Shown: positions 11,444 through 21,957 of the stretch, in pieces
Layout: the number at the start of each line of letters is the position of its first letter
Position numbering within the stretch: position 1 is the stretch's first letter
Program-made: the position numbers and the translations under genes
The notes under the pieces: model-generated
The model's input: the letters and a program-made list of their open reading frames with translations, nothing else
Database searches by the model: none
What the model was told of the DNA's origin: nothing
NCBI GenBank assembly: GCA_036245805.1
Contig: BTRK01000004.1
Coordinates: 17,794,001-17,858,000 of the forward strand
DNA length: 64,000 nucleotides
Source: Pristionchus mayeri
Lineage: Eukaryota > Nematoda > Chromadorea > Rhabditida > Neodiplogasteridae
Direction: 5' to 3'

Positions 11444-12371
11444 ATGTTGCGTATCTTTGGTCTCCTCTTCGCCCTTCTAGTGCCATTCGGCGATTCTCGA
11501 GGTAAATACCGTAACTCAATTTACAGTAATCCCCACTTCGCTTACAGCATTCCGGAGGAGCTACAGTGATGAGATGATGTCGGCGGAAGATCTCGCTGTT
11601 GTATATGTTTCATTGACAATCGCACGTTTCATCATTCACTTACAGGATATAATCGAGACAGTATATGTTGGCGAGAGGGACGCGTCTTCTGGCTACGAAG
11701 CATCACAGCAAATCCAAGTCCCGGCGAGCAATCCAGAGTCCGTCTTTTTCTTGCGTCCTTTTCATACAAGTTGATTGCAGAATTTCATCCGGGTGGTCTC
11801 ACGAGAATCCGTCTCTGTCCGAGGGTGATGCGTTGTGAGCATGAAGAGTTTGGCATTGAGTGTTTAAGACGAATTGCAGTCCAATGCGTGAGGTTCAATT
11901 CAATTCTGCACCGACTACTTCCACTGTTTATCCAGCGAGAACAAAAGAGACGACAACAGCAATTCCGACGACGGAACCGCCAAGGTATAATACGTGAGCC
12001 ATTGCTGAGAACGCTTTAGTGATCGCTCTCGGCATTTCCCACAATCGCTCATCTTCACTGGTAGAGAGTGTACGGGAAAGAGTGGAGCGACCCCCAACTG
12101 TTTCCCGTAATTATGAAACGATCGGTCGCATTCATTATTCCGATATGAACCGACAACGATGTCTCGTGCACCACTTGCACCCTCGACAGTCCCTACATCA
12201 TGGCGCGAGCTCGAGGTCAGTGATCCCCTCGCTCTATTCATAGCCTCTGTTCTCTAGTCACGACCTCTTTCTACGCCTCGCCCCCTCTCCCGAGGCTGCA
12301 GGACGCTCAACCCCCTGCTCGATGGAATACCGCATCCGAACAGCGATCCCCGCTGCATTCAGGTGATTTGA
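11444..12371 (+). CDS. Small secreted Cys-containing protein, unrecognised
   Basis: ATG at 11444 opens a clear signal peptide, MLRIFGLLFALLVPFGDSR, ending at a GT donor at 11502 (phase 1). A micro-exon after 11549 and then an exon from about 11646 give NRDSICWREGRVFWLRSITA, continuing with LIAEFHPGG and CEHEEFGIECLRRIAVQC. A basic stretch (REQKRRQQQFRRRNRQ) follows after a likely 48-bp intron near 11888-11936. The last GC-rich frame contains CRTLNPLLDGIPHPNSDPRC and stops at 12371. Frames and GC content support coding, but the splicing of the middle and last exons is uncertain. I do not know the family; the signal peptide and paired cysteines suggest an extracellular protein. Confidence 0.45.
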
Positions 12372-12858
12372 AAAAGGATGTCATTTTATGCATTGACCTA
12401 GTGAAAAGAAAATGAAAACCGTCGGTTTGGAATTGTAATAACAATCAAATGTCAGCACAAGATGATCATCGCTCTGGGCTGCTTTTGCCTGTTCTTACCT
12501 GGGCCACGTGATGACAGGGGATGCGCTCGATATTTCATTACTCTATGCCAGAGAATCTGAGAATGGTACAAATTGTAAACTGTCTCATGAGTAAATCTGA
12601 TAAAAACTGTAATTCCTAAGAAACACAACAACGTGTCGGATTACCAGCACTTTATTCTATTTGGTGAATCATTGATGAAGAAACGGAGCATGAAGTGACG
12701 AATTTTCCACTGATCGTGATTCCCAAAAAACTACCTTGCTAAGTGAGAGAGAGCGAGCAAATGAGAGAGACCCTCCTCTTTCGCCACACTACTTCCAACT
12801 TCACGATATGGTCCTATCCATTGTATGGTGACGAATTCGTTTAATATTGAGAACATTC
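12372..12858. other. Intergenic; nothing recognised
   Basis: This spacer lies downstream of the secreted-protein gene and of the minus-strand DB-module gene. No coding or RNA feature was seen. The inverted duplication to the right begins at about 12859. Confidence 0.4.
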
Positions 12859-12952
12859 TGCACGGAGTCGGATATTGATAATATTTTATGCTTTCTTTGC
12901 CATTTCCCAAATATTATGAAAGAATAAATAGGGGTACACGTGTCAAGGTTGT

Positions 12953-14287
12953 TTAGTGCTGAATGAAGTATGCCTTGGCCTTGGAAGCGATGGTTCCGCG
13001 GAAGCACCTGCAATTAGCCATCCATTGATAACCATTGCTGACAAAGATGTCAACAATTCTTCCCGATTATTCATTATTTCTGCATGAATGTCAGATCCGA
13101 ATTTTTGTGTAGAGTTCAAAAAGTGTTGCTAATACCTCTCAGTCGATCGATATAATGTAAAAAAAGAGAAGGTGATTTAGAATAACGAAATACTCACTGC
13201 TTCATCTCATCGAACTTTCCGAAGCACGCAGCGTAAGTGTAGTCGATGGGAGTGAACTTGTCGGGGACCTGGTCGCAGAAGACGAGACACTTGTCACCAG
13301 CCGTCGTAGCGTCGACTCCCTGAATCAGGGATCAGGGTTACGGTAGTACATGGTTGAATACGTTTAGTGAATGGTATTATGATTCCCTGAATCAGGACAG
13401 CGGGGTACGGTATGTAGGTCACGGACCTTGACTCTGCAACAGGAGGAGTGGTCTCTGCCCAGGGCGGCGCAGAAGTGCATCTCGGGGAGGGAATCGAGAG
13501 GGCACTCGTCGGCTCCGATGAGCATCTTCTGGAGAAGGTCCTGGTTGTACGAGTCGAAGGTGCAGCGGGCCTGCAGAGTATACATTGTTGATTATTGTTA
13601 ATACACGTTCCTCAATGAGTATTGTAAAATATAAAATAGTGAATTCATTATCAGTAAGAACGAGCATTTCTATTTTGTTGTCCTTACAATATGAGATTCT
13701 AACAATATTATGCCGAAAAGGAGAAAGAGAGGACTGACAGTGCAAGCGGCCGAGAGTCCGCGACCGGCGCAGCAGCTCTGGAAGTGGAAGCTGGGGTCGT
13801 GCGCCTTCTGGAGGGAGACGTTCAAGGGCAGCTTGTTATTGCCCCAGATCTCGAGACCCTGAAATTATGTCATTAGCTCTATTAATGAGACAGGAGGAGA
13901 GTTAGAGAGAAGGGGGGAGGAGGAGAGAAGGGGAGGGGGAGAGAGTGTATGACGTGAGGATACCTTCACGTGCCCGAAGTCCTCATCAACGGGGGTGTCA
14001 CCGTCGAGCTTGAGCAGACCACGGGCCTGAAAATAGATGACACAGTCATGATTACTTTACGCAACGTCCGCTTAGGAATCTGGACCATTGTGTTAGCTAC
14101 GGCTTCGAAATCGTCTGTACTGAATTCGGTAGTAAATATCAAAATATTCTCGAATCATGGTAATCCTGAAGGGTGGGCGACGTACCTTGGCCTTGCATCC
14201 TCCGCATCCTCCTCCTGAGGGCTTGGGACTGCATCCGAAGACGGCGGAGACTCCAACGAGAGCGACTAGAAGAAGGAGACGGTTCAT
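12953..14287 (-). CDS. Secreted DB-module protein, copy 1
   Basis: Six exons on the minus strand (14287-14186, 14026-13964, 13858-13739, 13570-13427, 13319-13198, 13007-12953) join in phase to 606 nt, giving 201 residues. An 18-residue signal peptide (MNRLLLLVALVGVSAVFG) is followed by a Gly/Cys-rich linker. Residues from about 90 to the end form a 12-cysteine module with SCCAGRGLSAAC, HFCAAL, SSCCRVK, CLVFC, YAAC and QCF. This spacing fits the nematode DB module, an extracellular domain of unknown function with a dozen conserved cysteines. The ATG follows a TATA box and a GATA-type site, which suggests intestinal expression. It is paired head to head with the copy at 15555-16912. The family is confident; the function is unknown. 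Confidence 0.85.
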
Positions 14288-14320
14288 GGTGAACTGATGG
14301 TCAAGGGAGGGGCACACCTG

Positions 14321-14396
14321 GTATTTATGCCAACCCTCGGGGTACCCGGTATCAGGCCAGAGGAGCAATCATGCAGGGGATATGGGCAATTATCAG
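14321..14396 (-). promoter_or_regulatory. TATA box and GATA-type site, copy 1
   Basis: On the minus strand gcataaatac (14330-14321) lies about 35-45 bases upstream of the start codon. CTGATAA (14396-14390) lies about 105 bases upstream. TGATAA cores are bound by intestinal GATA factors in nematodes. The same arrangement is conserved in the sister copy. Role inferred from position and conservation only. Confidence 0.6.
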
Positions 14397-14550
14397 CTCA
14401 GTTATCCCAAGAAACCAGCCTAATTATTGGAGTTGGTAATGAGACCGTTTACTAATTGGTCTACGCGGTAATTAATTTCAATTTCAATTAATTTATCATG
14501 CAGATGCCGAAATAAGTGATGAGAGAGAGAAGTAAGATGAAATAAGACTA

Positions 14551-15300
14551 CAGTGTGCGCCAAAAGTATGGGGACACGGATTTAACCATGTAATATTCTT
14601 CAATAGCATCGAATATTCTTGAAACGATACAAAACATTTATCGGTGACAGTAGGAACATAACAACAAGAGTTTACTCGATCTGACCTCCGTTGGCCTTGG
14701 TGACGGCCTTGACACGAGAGGGAACTGACTCGATGACGGATCGCAGGTAGTGGGCATCAATTTTTTCCCAAGCCTCCTGAAGGGACTTCTTTAGGCTATC
14801 CAAACTCGGGTGGCGAACAGAGCAGGCATCCCTCTCCAGTACCGACCACACGCTGAAGTCCAGGGGAGAAAGGTCCGGGCTGTTCGAGGGCCATTCATTG
14901 GAAGGAATGAAGTCGGGCAGATGGGTGGTGAACCAGTTCTGGGTCAGTTTTTCGGAATGAGCGGGAGCAGAATCTTGCTGGAAGGTCCAGTGGCGCCCTT
15001 TGAAGTGGGAGCGGGACCAGGGGAGAAGGTTCTTCTCCAGGATCTCCTTGATGTAGCAGTTCATGTTGACCTTCACACCGGGCTTGACGAAAACAAGTAT
15101 AGTCTTGCCAGTGGCGCAGATCCCTGCCCAAACCATCACTGATAGCGGGTGGGAAACACGCGAAACAGTTATTCCGAGGGCATTGGCCTGCTGACTGGAG
15201 TGAGCAATGATCCTCGTATTCTGGCTATTGTAGACTGCTTCCACCGTGAAAACTTTCTCATTAGAGTAGACGGTAGTGAGATGTTCGCCATGTGCGATCC
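14551..15300 (-). mobile_element. maT (DD37D) transposon, 5'-truncated, at the palindrome axis
   Basis: One terminal repeat is present, starting cagtgtgcgccaaaagtatg at 14551 and preceded by TA. The other end is missing: the transposase frame runs straight into the duplicated arm at 15300/15301. The remaining coding part is on the minus strand (separate entry). The element fills nearly all of the space between the two DB gene arms. Confidence 0.8.
14672..15300 (-). pseudogene. maT-family transposase, C-terminal part
   Basis: The minus-strand frame reads from the arm junction with SNEKVFTVEAVYNSQN, then VMVWAGICATGKT, a long middle, FQQDSAPAHSEK, and WPSNSPDLSPLDFSVW, and stops at 14672. The second and third acidic residues (D of QQDSAPAH and D of PLDFSVW) are separated by 37 residues, the DD37D spacing of maT elements such as those of Caenorhabditis. 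The usual first catalytic Asp of the (S/T)DEK motif reads Asn here. The DNA-binding N-terminus is absent. The protein is therefore truncated and very likely catalytically dead. Confidence 0.8.
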
Positions 15301-15444
15301 TTTCATCTTACTTCTCTCTCATCTCCTATTTCGACATCTGCATGATAAATTAATTGAAATTGAAATTAATAACCGCGTAGGCCAATTATTAAACGGTCTC
15401 ATTACCAACTCCAACAATTAGGCTGGTTTCTTGGGATAACTGAG

Positions 15445-15519
15445 CTGATAATTGCCCATATCCCCTGCATGATTGCTCCTCTGGCCTGATACCGGGTACC
15501 CCGAGGGTTGGTATAAATA
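15445..15519 (+). promoter_or_regulatory. TATA box and GATA-type site, copy 2
   Basis: TATAAATA at 15512-15519 lies 36-43 bases before the start codon at 15555, and CTGATAA at 15445-15451 about 105 bases before it. Both are mirrored in the other arm, with one substitution near the TATA box (gcataaatac there, gtataaatac here). Confidence 0.6.
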
Positions 15520-15554
15520 CCTGGTCTGCTCCTCCCATTGACCATCAGTTCACC

Positions 15555-16912
15555 ATGAACCGTCTCCTTCTTCTAGTCGCTCTCGTTGGAGTCTCCGCCG
15601 TCTTCGGATGCAGTCCCAAGCCCTCAGGAGGAGGCTGCGGAGGATGCAAGGCCAAGGTACGTCGCCCACCCTTCAGGATTACCCATGATTCGAGAATCTT
15701 TTGATATTTACTACCGAATTCAGTACAGACGATTTCGAAGCCTTAGCTAACACAATGGTCCAGATTCCTAAGCGGACGTTGTGTAAAGTAATCATGACTG
15801 TATCATCTATTTTCAGGCCCGTGGTCTGCTCAAGCTCGACGGTGACACCCCCATTGATGAGGACTTCGGACACGTGAAGGTATCCTCATGTCATACGCTC
15901 TCCCCCCTCTCCTTCTCTCCCCCCCTTTCTCTCTAACTCTCCTCCTGTCTCACTAATAGAGCTAATGACATAATTTCAGGGACTCGAGATCTGGGGCAAC
16001 AACAAGCTGCCCTCGAACGTATCCCTCCAGAAGGCGCACGATCCCAGCTTCCACTTCCAGAGCTGCTGCGCCGGTCGCGGACTCTCCGCCGCTTGCACTG
16101 TAAGTCTTCCCGTTCATAATTTATCAGTATCATTCTCCTAGAATCTCATCTGGCTATGAGAGCAATAGATAGAATTCGAAACTTGGTTTTGCTGTTAGTT
16201 ATTTCACAATTTTACATTACTAATTGAGGAACGTATATTAAAAATTCAAAAAAAAATGCAATGTATACTTTTGCAGGCCCGCTGCACCTTCGACTCGTAT
16301 AACCAGGACCTTCTCCAGAAGATGCTCATCGGAGCCGACGAGTGCCCTCTCGATTCCCTCCCCGAGATGCACTTCTGCGCCGCCCTGGGCAGAGACCACT
16401 CATCCTGCTGCAGAGTCAAGGTACGGGACCTACTTACCATACCCCGCTGCCCTGATTCAGGGAATCATAATACCATTCACTAAACGTATTCAACCATGTA
16501 CTACCGTAACCCTGATCCCTGATTCAGGGAGTCGACGCTACGACGGCTGGTGACAAGTGCCTCGTCTTCTGCGACCAGGTCCCCGACAAGTTCACTCCCA
16601 TCGACTACACTTACGCTGCGTGCTTCGGAAAGTTCGATGAGATGAAGCAGTGAGTATTTCGTTATTCTAAATCACCTTCTCCTTTTTTACATTATATCGA
16701 TCGACTGAGAGGTATTAGTAACGCTTTGTTGAACACTAGTGAGCACCTGAAAATTCGGAACTGATGCAGCTCTTCATGTAGACACCGCGACCAACCAGAA
16801 AGGGATGTAAAAAACAAAGTCAGCAAAAAATTGTATTCTTAAAATGGACAATTATAGGTGCTTCCGCGGAACCATCGCTTCCAAGGCCAAGGCATACTTC
16901 ATTCAGCACTAA
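15555..16912 (+). CDS. Secreted DB-module protein, copy 2
   Basis: Exons 15555-15656, 15817-15879, 15980-16099, 16277-16420, 16528-16649 and 16858-16912 have the same lengths as in copy 1 and also give 201 residues. Signal peptide, Gly/Cys linker and 12-cysteine DB module are all intact. Visible protein differences are few, for example Ser for Leu in KLPSNVSLQ and Ile for Val in DGDTPIDEDF. Introns differ more than exons, and intron 5 is 208 nt against about 190 in copy 1, so selection appears to preserve the protein in both. Both copies look functional. Confidence 0.85.
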
Positions 16913-17005
16913 ACAACCTTGAACCGTGTACCCCTATTTATTCTTTCATTATATTTGAGAAATGAAAAAGAAAGCATAAAATATTATTAATATCCAAATC
17001 CGTGC

Positions 17006-17464
17006 ATCGGGTCTGGAATGAACATGATAGGGTGAGCGCCCGAATTAAGAACGCTAGCAAACATGCCAGAGACACGTTTGCGCTCACACAAAATTTGCCA
17101 TTTTATACCACGCTGATGCTCGTATTTCGCAAGTAATTTGCAATCTGTGGTTGATGCGATTCTTCTCATGGCTAGTGAGCACGAGTTTGATAGAGACACA
17201 ATGAGGAGCTGATAAGAGAATGTTCGAGTGTGGGTTGGGTATGTGCACACTATGTGCACCGCATGTTTATTGAGTCCGACACTGTGCTCACAATGTTTTC
17301 ATTTAGCACATTTTTTTCGATCGATTGCGGTGAAAGAGAGTGATGTGACCATGATATAATTCACGTACTTTTACTCGAAATTGTCTCCGATGTAGTACCT
17401 GGAGATAAAAAAGTAAGTATCTTCCGGTGTATACGTATAAATAATGCTTGAACTCGTTATTATC
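17006..17464. other. Intergenic; nothing recognised
   Basis: The spacer between the DB gene and the outer mariner contains a 90-codon minus-strand frame with no recognisable domain; I do not call it a gene. Confidence 0.4.
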
Positions 17465-17689
17465 AGGTTGTCCGGAAAGTTTTTGTCACTGGTTTTGTTT
17501 TAATACTGCTCGTCGCAAGTGCACTTTAGCGTTCTATATTTCCTAGTGAATAACAATCGGTAAAGGGCCAGAATAGTTAACAACTCCCCATTCCCTTCCC
17601 CTCAGTAATGCCCTAGTAGAGTAACGAAGTATGTTCCTAGTGGCATCCACTTCCGCTACGTTCTGATTTACCTCTTTCCACCCTGCACC

Positions 17690-18632
17690 ACGATGAAGGA
17701 TTTGGATTCCCTACTGAAGAATATTTATGGCACACATGTCCCCTCTACAACGCCATCAGGGATTGGTTCCATCGATTCGATGAATAAGACTTTTCCCTCG
17801 ATGATCTTGATAGACCTGAGAGACCTCGTGAGTTAAATTTGGAAACGTTTAAGAAAGTTGTGGAAACGGACCCATTTCAAACTGTCCTTAATATGGCCAG
17901 CACCCTTCGAGCCCACCATAGCACAGTAGAGGAAGGCTTGATAACCCTTGGAATGTGGAAACTTATCGGTCGATTCATACCTCATGACCGGACCCAAGAC
18001 AACATTGGACGCTGAATCGATGATTCCAAAATCCTCCTCACTCTCTACGGTGGGGATCGAGGACTGGACCGGCTCATAATAGAGGATGATAGATAGACCC
18101 TCTACGATAACAACCACAGGGGAGCCCATTGGGTTGGAGAAGGAGAGACCCCATAGGATGTCCCCAAATATGAGCTACGCCCCCTAAAAATCGTGATATT
18201 AGTTTGATGGAGAGCGGGTGGCGTGATCTAATCGGAGCTGCTCATCAAGGGCATACTAAATACTGGGGCTAAGACCGTCGCACAACTACAGAAGCTGAAG
18301 AAATAACTCGATGGTTCAAACCTGAATGAGACGAAAGGTTACTATCAGCACGAAACCGCCCGTCTTCATTTCGCTAAACAAATCAAGCAATAAGTGACTG
18401 GATAAGGATGGTTGGTTCTCCCCCCATCCCCCGAATTCTACTGACTTGGCCCCACAGGAATACTGGCTTTTCACAGACCTGACGCATTCCCTTAGAGCTA
18501 TGGCATAAAATTCCCGTGGAAGTCTCGATGCTGCAATCAAGCAATACTTTGCCGCCAAGTTAGGTTCTAAAGGGAGGGGACCCAAAAGTTGAAGGAACGT
18601 TGGACACATATTGGCAATAATGATGGTAAGTA
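17690..18632 (+). pseudogene. Mariner transposase, dead copy
   Basis: Reading through stops and frameshifts shows mariner landmarks in order: IRDWFHRFDE then DFSLDDLDRPERPRE (helix-turn-helix region), STVEEGLITLGMWKLIGRFI, HWVGEGETP, and then, in shifted frames, PSPEFY near the YSPDLAP position and RWTHIGNNDGKYWG near the C-terminus. In-frame stops occur at several points. The ORF cannot make protein. It is interrupted at its end by the nested element. Confidence 0.75.
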
Positions 18633-19871
18633 TTGGGGTGTCCGGAAAGTTCGTATAATTTTTTGTTTTTATTTTTTATTCAATGCTTTACAATTCTCAG
18701 TGATCAATGTATGCCCCCTTATTTCTGACTACCTCCATCCAGCGATTGGGCAGGGTTTCGATTCCTCTCTTCCAGAATGCGGGTTTCTTCGAGACCGCCC
18801 AGTTCACGAAAACCCTCACAACTTCATCTCGATTCTTGAACTTCTTTCCTTTGCAGAAGTCAGAGAGAGAGCGGAAGCAGTGGTAGTCGCATGGGGAGAG
18901 TTCCGGGGAATACGGTGGATGGGGAATCCTCTCGATCTTCAGCTCGTCCATTTTCTTCTGGGTCATCTTCGCTCGATGTGGGCGAGCATTGTCCATCAGA
19001 AGAAGAATTTTGCCCTGGTTCAGGAGTCTGGGAGGGGCTCTGATCGCGACATCTTCCAGTTGTTCAGAGAAGAGGTCGGCATTGATGCTGGTGCCAGGGG
19101 CAAGGATCTCCCAGTAGATGGGACCGAGCACTGAGAAGAAGAAGCAGAGGAGTTCCTTCTTTCCGTGCTCTTCCTTCTTCGGGACGGGCGTGGGCTTCTC
19201 ATCTGCATCCACCCATTGCAGTCTCCTCACAGGGTTATCGTACGTGATCCACTTCTCATCTGTAGCGATGATGGAATTGACCCATCGAAGATTGGATCTA
19301 CGATGGAGAAATTCCCGACAGACTTGAACACGATTTTTCAGCTGTTCGGGGGAGAGGTCATGGGGAATCACTTGTGGGAGTTTCGGCTTCTTCCCAGATC
19401 GATGGAGGATATCGGACACCGTTGATCTGGGAGTACCAGTATCCTTCTTCAACTCACGCACACTGGCCATGGGCTTGCGCTTCAGTGTGCGGAGAACGAG
19501 AGGCTGATCGAGGGAGGGAGGGCGTCCAGAGCGGGGTTTATCATCGAGACCAAACTCCCCTTTCTTGAAGCGGGAGAACCTATAGCAGAAGGGTATGGAG
19601 GGGGCGTCAGCTCCTTCCGACTGGGCCAGGGCAGAGTGGACCTCCTTCACGGATCGGCCAAGACGGTAGTAATGAAGTAAAACTGCTCGGAGGTAGAGAT
19701 GGGGGTCCATCACAAGAATCAATGTAGCAACTAGGAGACTGATTAAATCCTCTCACTACTCAACGTCATAATGATGCAATACATTGTTGACAAACAGATT
19801 GCGCAATCACTGCATTTGATCGCGAACTGACTTTTTTCCGAAGCATTATACGAACTTTCCGGACACCCCAA
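18633..19871 (-). mobile_element. Complete mariner nested in the older mariner
   Basis: The terminal repeats ttggggtgtccggaaagttc and gaactttccggacaccccaa are perfect at both ends. The element is flanked by TA dinucleotides (18631-18632 and 19872-19873), the standard mariner target duplication. Length is 1239 bp, usual for the superfamily. It carries an uninterrupted transposase frame, so it could be a recent, possibly active copy. Confidence 0.9.
18697..19722 (-). CDS. Mariner transposase, apparently intact
   Basis: This single-exon frame of 341 codons is the usual mariner length. It starts with a helix-turn-helix region (VLLHYYRLGRSVKEVHSALA, then YRFSRFKKGEFGLDDKPRSG). The catalytic core has D1 in IIATDEKWITYDN, D2 in LLLMDNARPHRA and D3 in YSPELSPCDYHCF, with 34 residues between D2 and D3, the canonical DD34D triad. 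The protein would cut and paste the element at TA sites in the nucleus. All three acidic residues are present and no stop or frameshift is seen. Confidence 0.9.
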   Translation of the reverse strand: MILVMDPHLYLRAVLLHYYRLGRSVKEVHSALAQSEGADAPSIPFCYRFSRFKKGEFGLDDKPRSGRPPSLDQPLVLRTLKRKPMASVRELKKDTGTPRSTVSDILHRSGKKPKLPQVIPHDLSPEQLKNRVQVCREFLHRRSNLRWVNSIIATDEKWITYDNPVRRLQWVDADEKPTPVPKKEEHGKKELLCFFFSVLGPIYWEILAPGTSINADLFSEQLEDVAIRAPPRLLNQGKILLLMDNARPHRAKMTQKKMDELKIERIPHPPYSPELSPCDYHCFRSLSDFCKGKKFKNRDEVVRVFVNWAVSKKPAFWKRGIETLPNRWMEVVRNKGAYIDH

Positions 19872-19947
19872 TATCATTGAACTCGTGATATTGTATGCTT
19901 AAAGAAATAAGGTTGTGAAAAAGTGACAAAGACTTTCCGGACAACCT

Positions 19948-20327
19948 AATATTACGCTCGAGGACCCTTGAAGGTTACTAGGGGCAGCGGCGACCACATG
20001 TTCAAATCATCCGTTCGACTAAAGTACTCCTATTTTTGAGGGGGCAAAATGGCACCAGAAACATGAATGATGATAAAACAGCGAAAGGTCAAACATGCTT
20101 GCTAATGTCAAATCAAATATTGTATTAACTTCAGCTTCCGCCTTGAATATACTATCTTGGTTTAAATTATATGAGCATCGAAACATACCATTAACATTCA
20201 GCAACCGTTAAGTTCTAATGCTCCTCGTGAGAATCTCTACTTCCTTCTTCTTTTCCGTTAAAGCTTCGTAACACGTAATATCTTGTAGATGTATGCACTA
20301 AAAGTGATAACCTACTCAATAGGAGTT
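19948..20327. other. Intergenic; nothing recognised
   Basis: Short AT-rich spacer between the mariners and the next chemoreceptor; no feature beyond a possible upstream exon (from 20289) of that receptor was seen. Confidence 0.35.
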
Positions 20328-21957
20328 GCGGAGTCTCAGTGAATGCACTGCTCATTTACGCCATTCTACGATTGTCTGTTTGCTTGTTTATCCATTTACA
20401 AGTAATATTGTTGCCAGCACTCCAATCGCTTTACGACCCTATGCCAAAATATTCTTGGCATCTTCTGTTACAGATTGTGTTTATCTTTCCATTATGATGA
20501 TCACGGTTTCCAAGTAAAATATAATCAAAATCCGTATAGGAGATGATAGTTTTGCAGAGGAGTTGTCTTCAGAGGGTCGTTCATATTGGAATTCCATGGT
20601 TTTTGTTCCATCGCGGGTGACGAAGCCTGCTGGCTCTTGTACAGTTCGTTTTCGAAACTTCATAAAACCCACGTTTTGGTGTACTGATGATTGGATTTTC
20701 TGTGCGCAAATTTTCCTCTTGAAAGTGAAAATATTAGCGACTAATCAATGGTAACCTCAATTTTTTTCGCAGTTTACGTTATTATTTTGCAGACAGCTTA
20801 TGAATTTAACGTGTGAATGGTTAATTTTTAAAACAAAAAAATCAAATATGAATTATTTTTATTTTCGGCATACTACTGTACTCAATATTCGTATGGTATT
20901 CCCTCCTCTGCAGCTCGTTTGGATACCGATTGCATTGCATAGACAGACTGGCCCCGTACACGGTCCACTCCGAAGATTATTCGTCCAAGTTTCCTTTGAT
21001 TTCCAGAAAGTCGTTCGACTAATTGTTACTTCTACACTTGTGAACGTGATAATTCTGCCCAGATTCAACCTTTCGCAAAAAGCCGGAAGCTTTTACTACG
21101 AATTAATGAAAGATTATAGAATTGGCAGTCCAGATGCACCCACGATTCTTGGTGGGAAGATAATTCTAATTTTTTTTAAAGCAATGTAAAATATTTTTGT
21201 CAGGAATCTTTTTCGTGAAAGATTCCTTCACTGTCTGTGTTATGTCCTTGGCAACACTCATGGCCATCACCTACTTTGCCATAATTGTACATCTTCGAGG
21301 CCGAACGATCAAGAAAATTTCCAAATTTGAGGTTGTTATCTAAAAATAAATAGAGATTTATCAACATTTCAGACATCCATGAGGGCAACAAAAGCTCACC
21401 AAGCACAGCTAAATAATGTTTGTTATTTCAAATAGAGTACGAAATTCGGGTCTCTTCGGTGACTGAATTGCACAATGAATTACCCGAATTTCCAACAATT
21501 TTGTTGAAAGAGGAGATGCGCGATGCTAAATCATATTGTCATTCTTCGATTTCAGGCTCTAAACTTTCAATTGGCTGCTTCCTCCTTCTACTTCATAGGA
21601 TGCATAATGTTTTACGGCAGTCTAATTTTGGAAAACTTTGATCTGTCCTTCTTCTGCATCCCGGTAAAATCAATTGAGAGGATAATTTGAGATAGAGAAA
21701 CAAAGAGCTTGTGCTAAACGAAGAAATGGCGATCTGAATTTCGAACGCTGGAACGCTGGATAAGACTAAGACCTTATTGACAGGTTGTCAGTCTGCAGAA
21801 TTTGTGCGTCCCTCTCACAAATCTGTTTGTGATCACGCCCTATCGAAGGTATGCGAAAAAAAATCTGTCGTATGTAGAACGATGAATACGGTTTAGATGT
21901 ATTCGTCGATTGTTTCGCAGGGGAAGCACGGACGGTGCGTCGATATCTCGTCGATAA
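20328..21957 (+). CDS. Serpentine 7TM chemoreceptor (Str/Srh-like), possibly defective
   Basis: Likely exons encode NALLIYAILRLSVCLF (TM1 region), VASTPIALRPYAKIFLASSV (TM2), RGVVFRGSFILEFHGF (TM3 region), LVWIPIALHRQTGPVHG, LPRFNLSQKAGSFYYELMKD, then from 21202 GIFFVKDSFTVCVMSLATLM, a basic loop GRTIKKISKFE, FQLAASSFYFIGCIMFYGSL (TM6), LCVPLTNLFVITPYRR (TM7 end) and a short tail stopping at 21957. The PYR ending of TM7 is typical of nematode chemoreceptor families. TM1 and TM2 segments are in different frames within one apparent exon, so there may be a frameshift near 20395 or an intron I cannot place. It would act in sensory cilia. Confidence 0.55.

Larger units (their letters stand above)
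12859..17005. repeat. Inverted gene duplication (arms 12859-14542 and 15301-17005)
   Basis: Both arms contain the same six-exon DB-module gene with promoter, introns and 3' flank, in head-to-head orientation. Exons are nearly identical, while introns and flanks carry scattered substitutions and indels. Homology on the outer side ends at tccgtgca (about 12859 and 17005). On the inner side it ends at agtaagatgaaa (up to about 14542, and from 15301). The 758 bases between the arms are almost exactly a truncated maT transposon. The duplication therefore covers a whole transcription unit plus regulatory DNA. Confidence 0.9.
17465..19947 (+). mobile_element. Degenerate mariner (outer), interrupted by a second mariner
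   Basis: The left end aggttgtccggaaagttttt and the right end ctttccggacaacct are inverted copies, flanked by TA-rich sequence. Between them lies a broken plus-strand mariner transposase (about 17690-18630). A complete second mariner was inserted near the 3' end of that frame, at 18633. Confidence 0.8.

Noticed and set aside
13364..13745. Minus frames around the DB gene that read through introns
   Set aside because: They are parts of DB exons extended into introns or read in other frames; the six-exon model explains them.
14810..15142. 110-codon plus-strand frame
   Set aside because: It is antisense to the maT transposase.
18589..19134. 181-codon plus-strand frame
   Set aside because: It is antisense to the intact mariner transposase, which has clear catalytic motifs.
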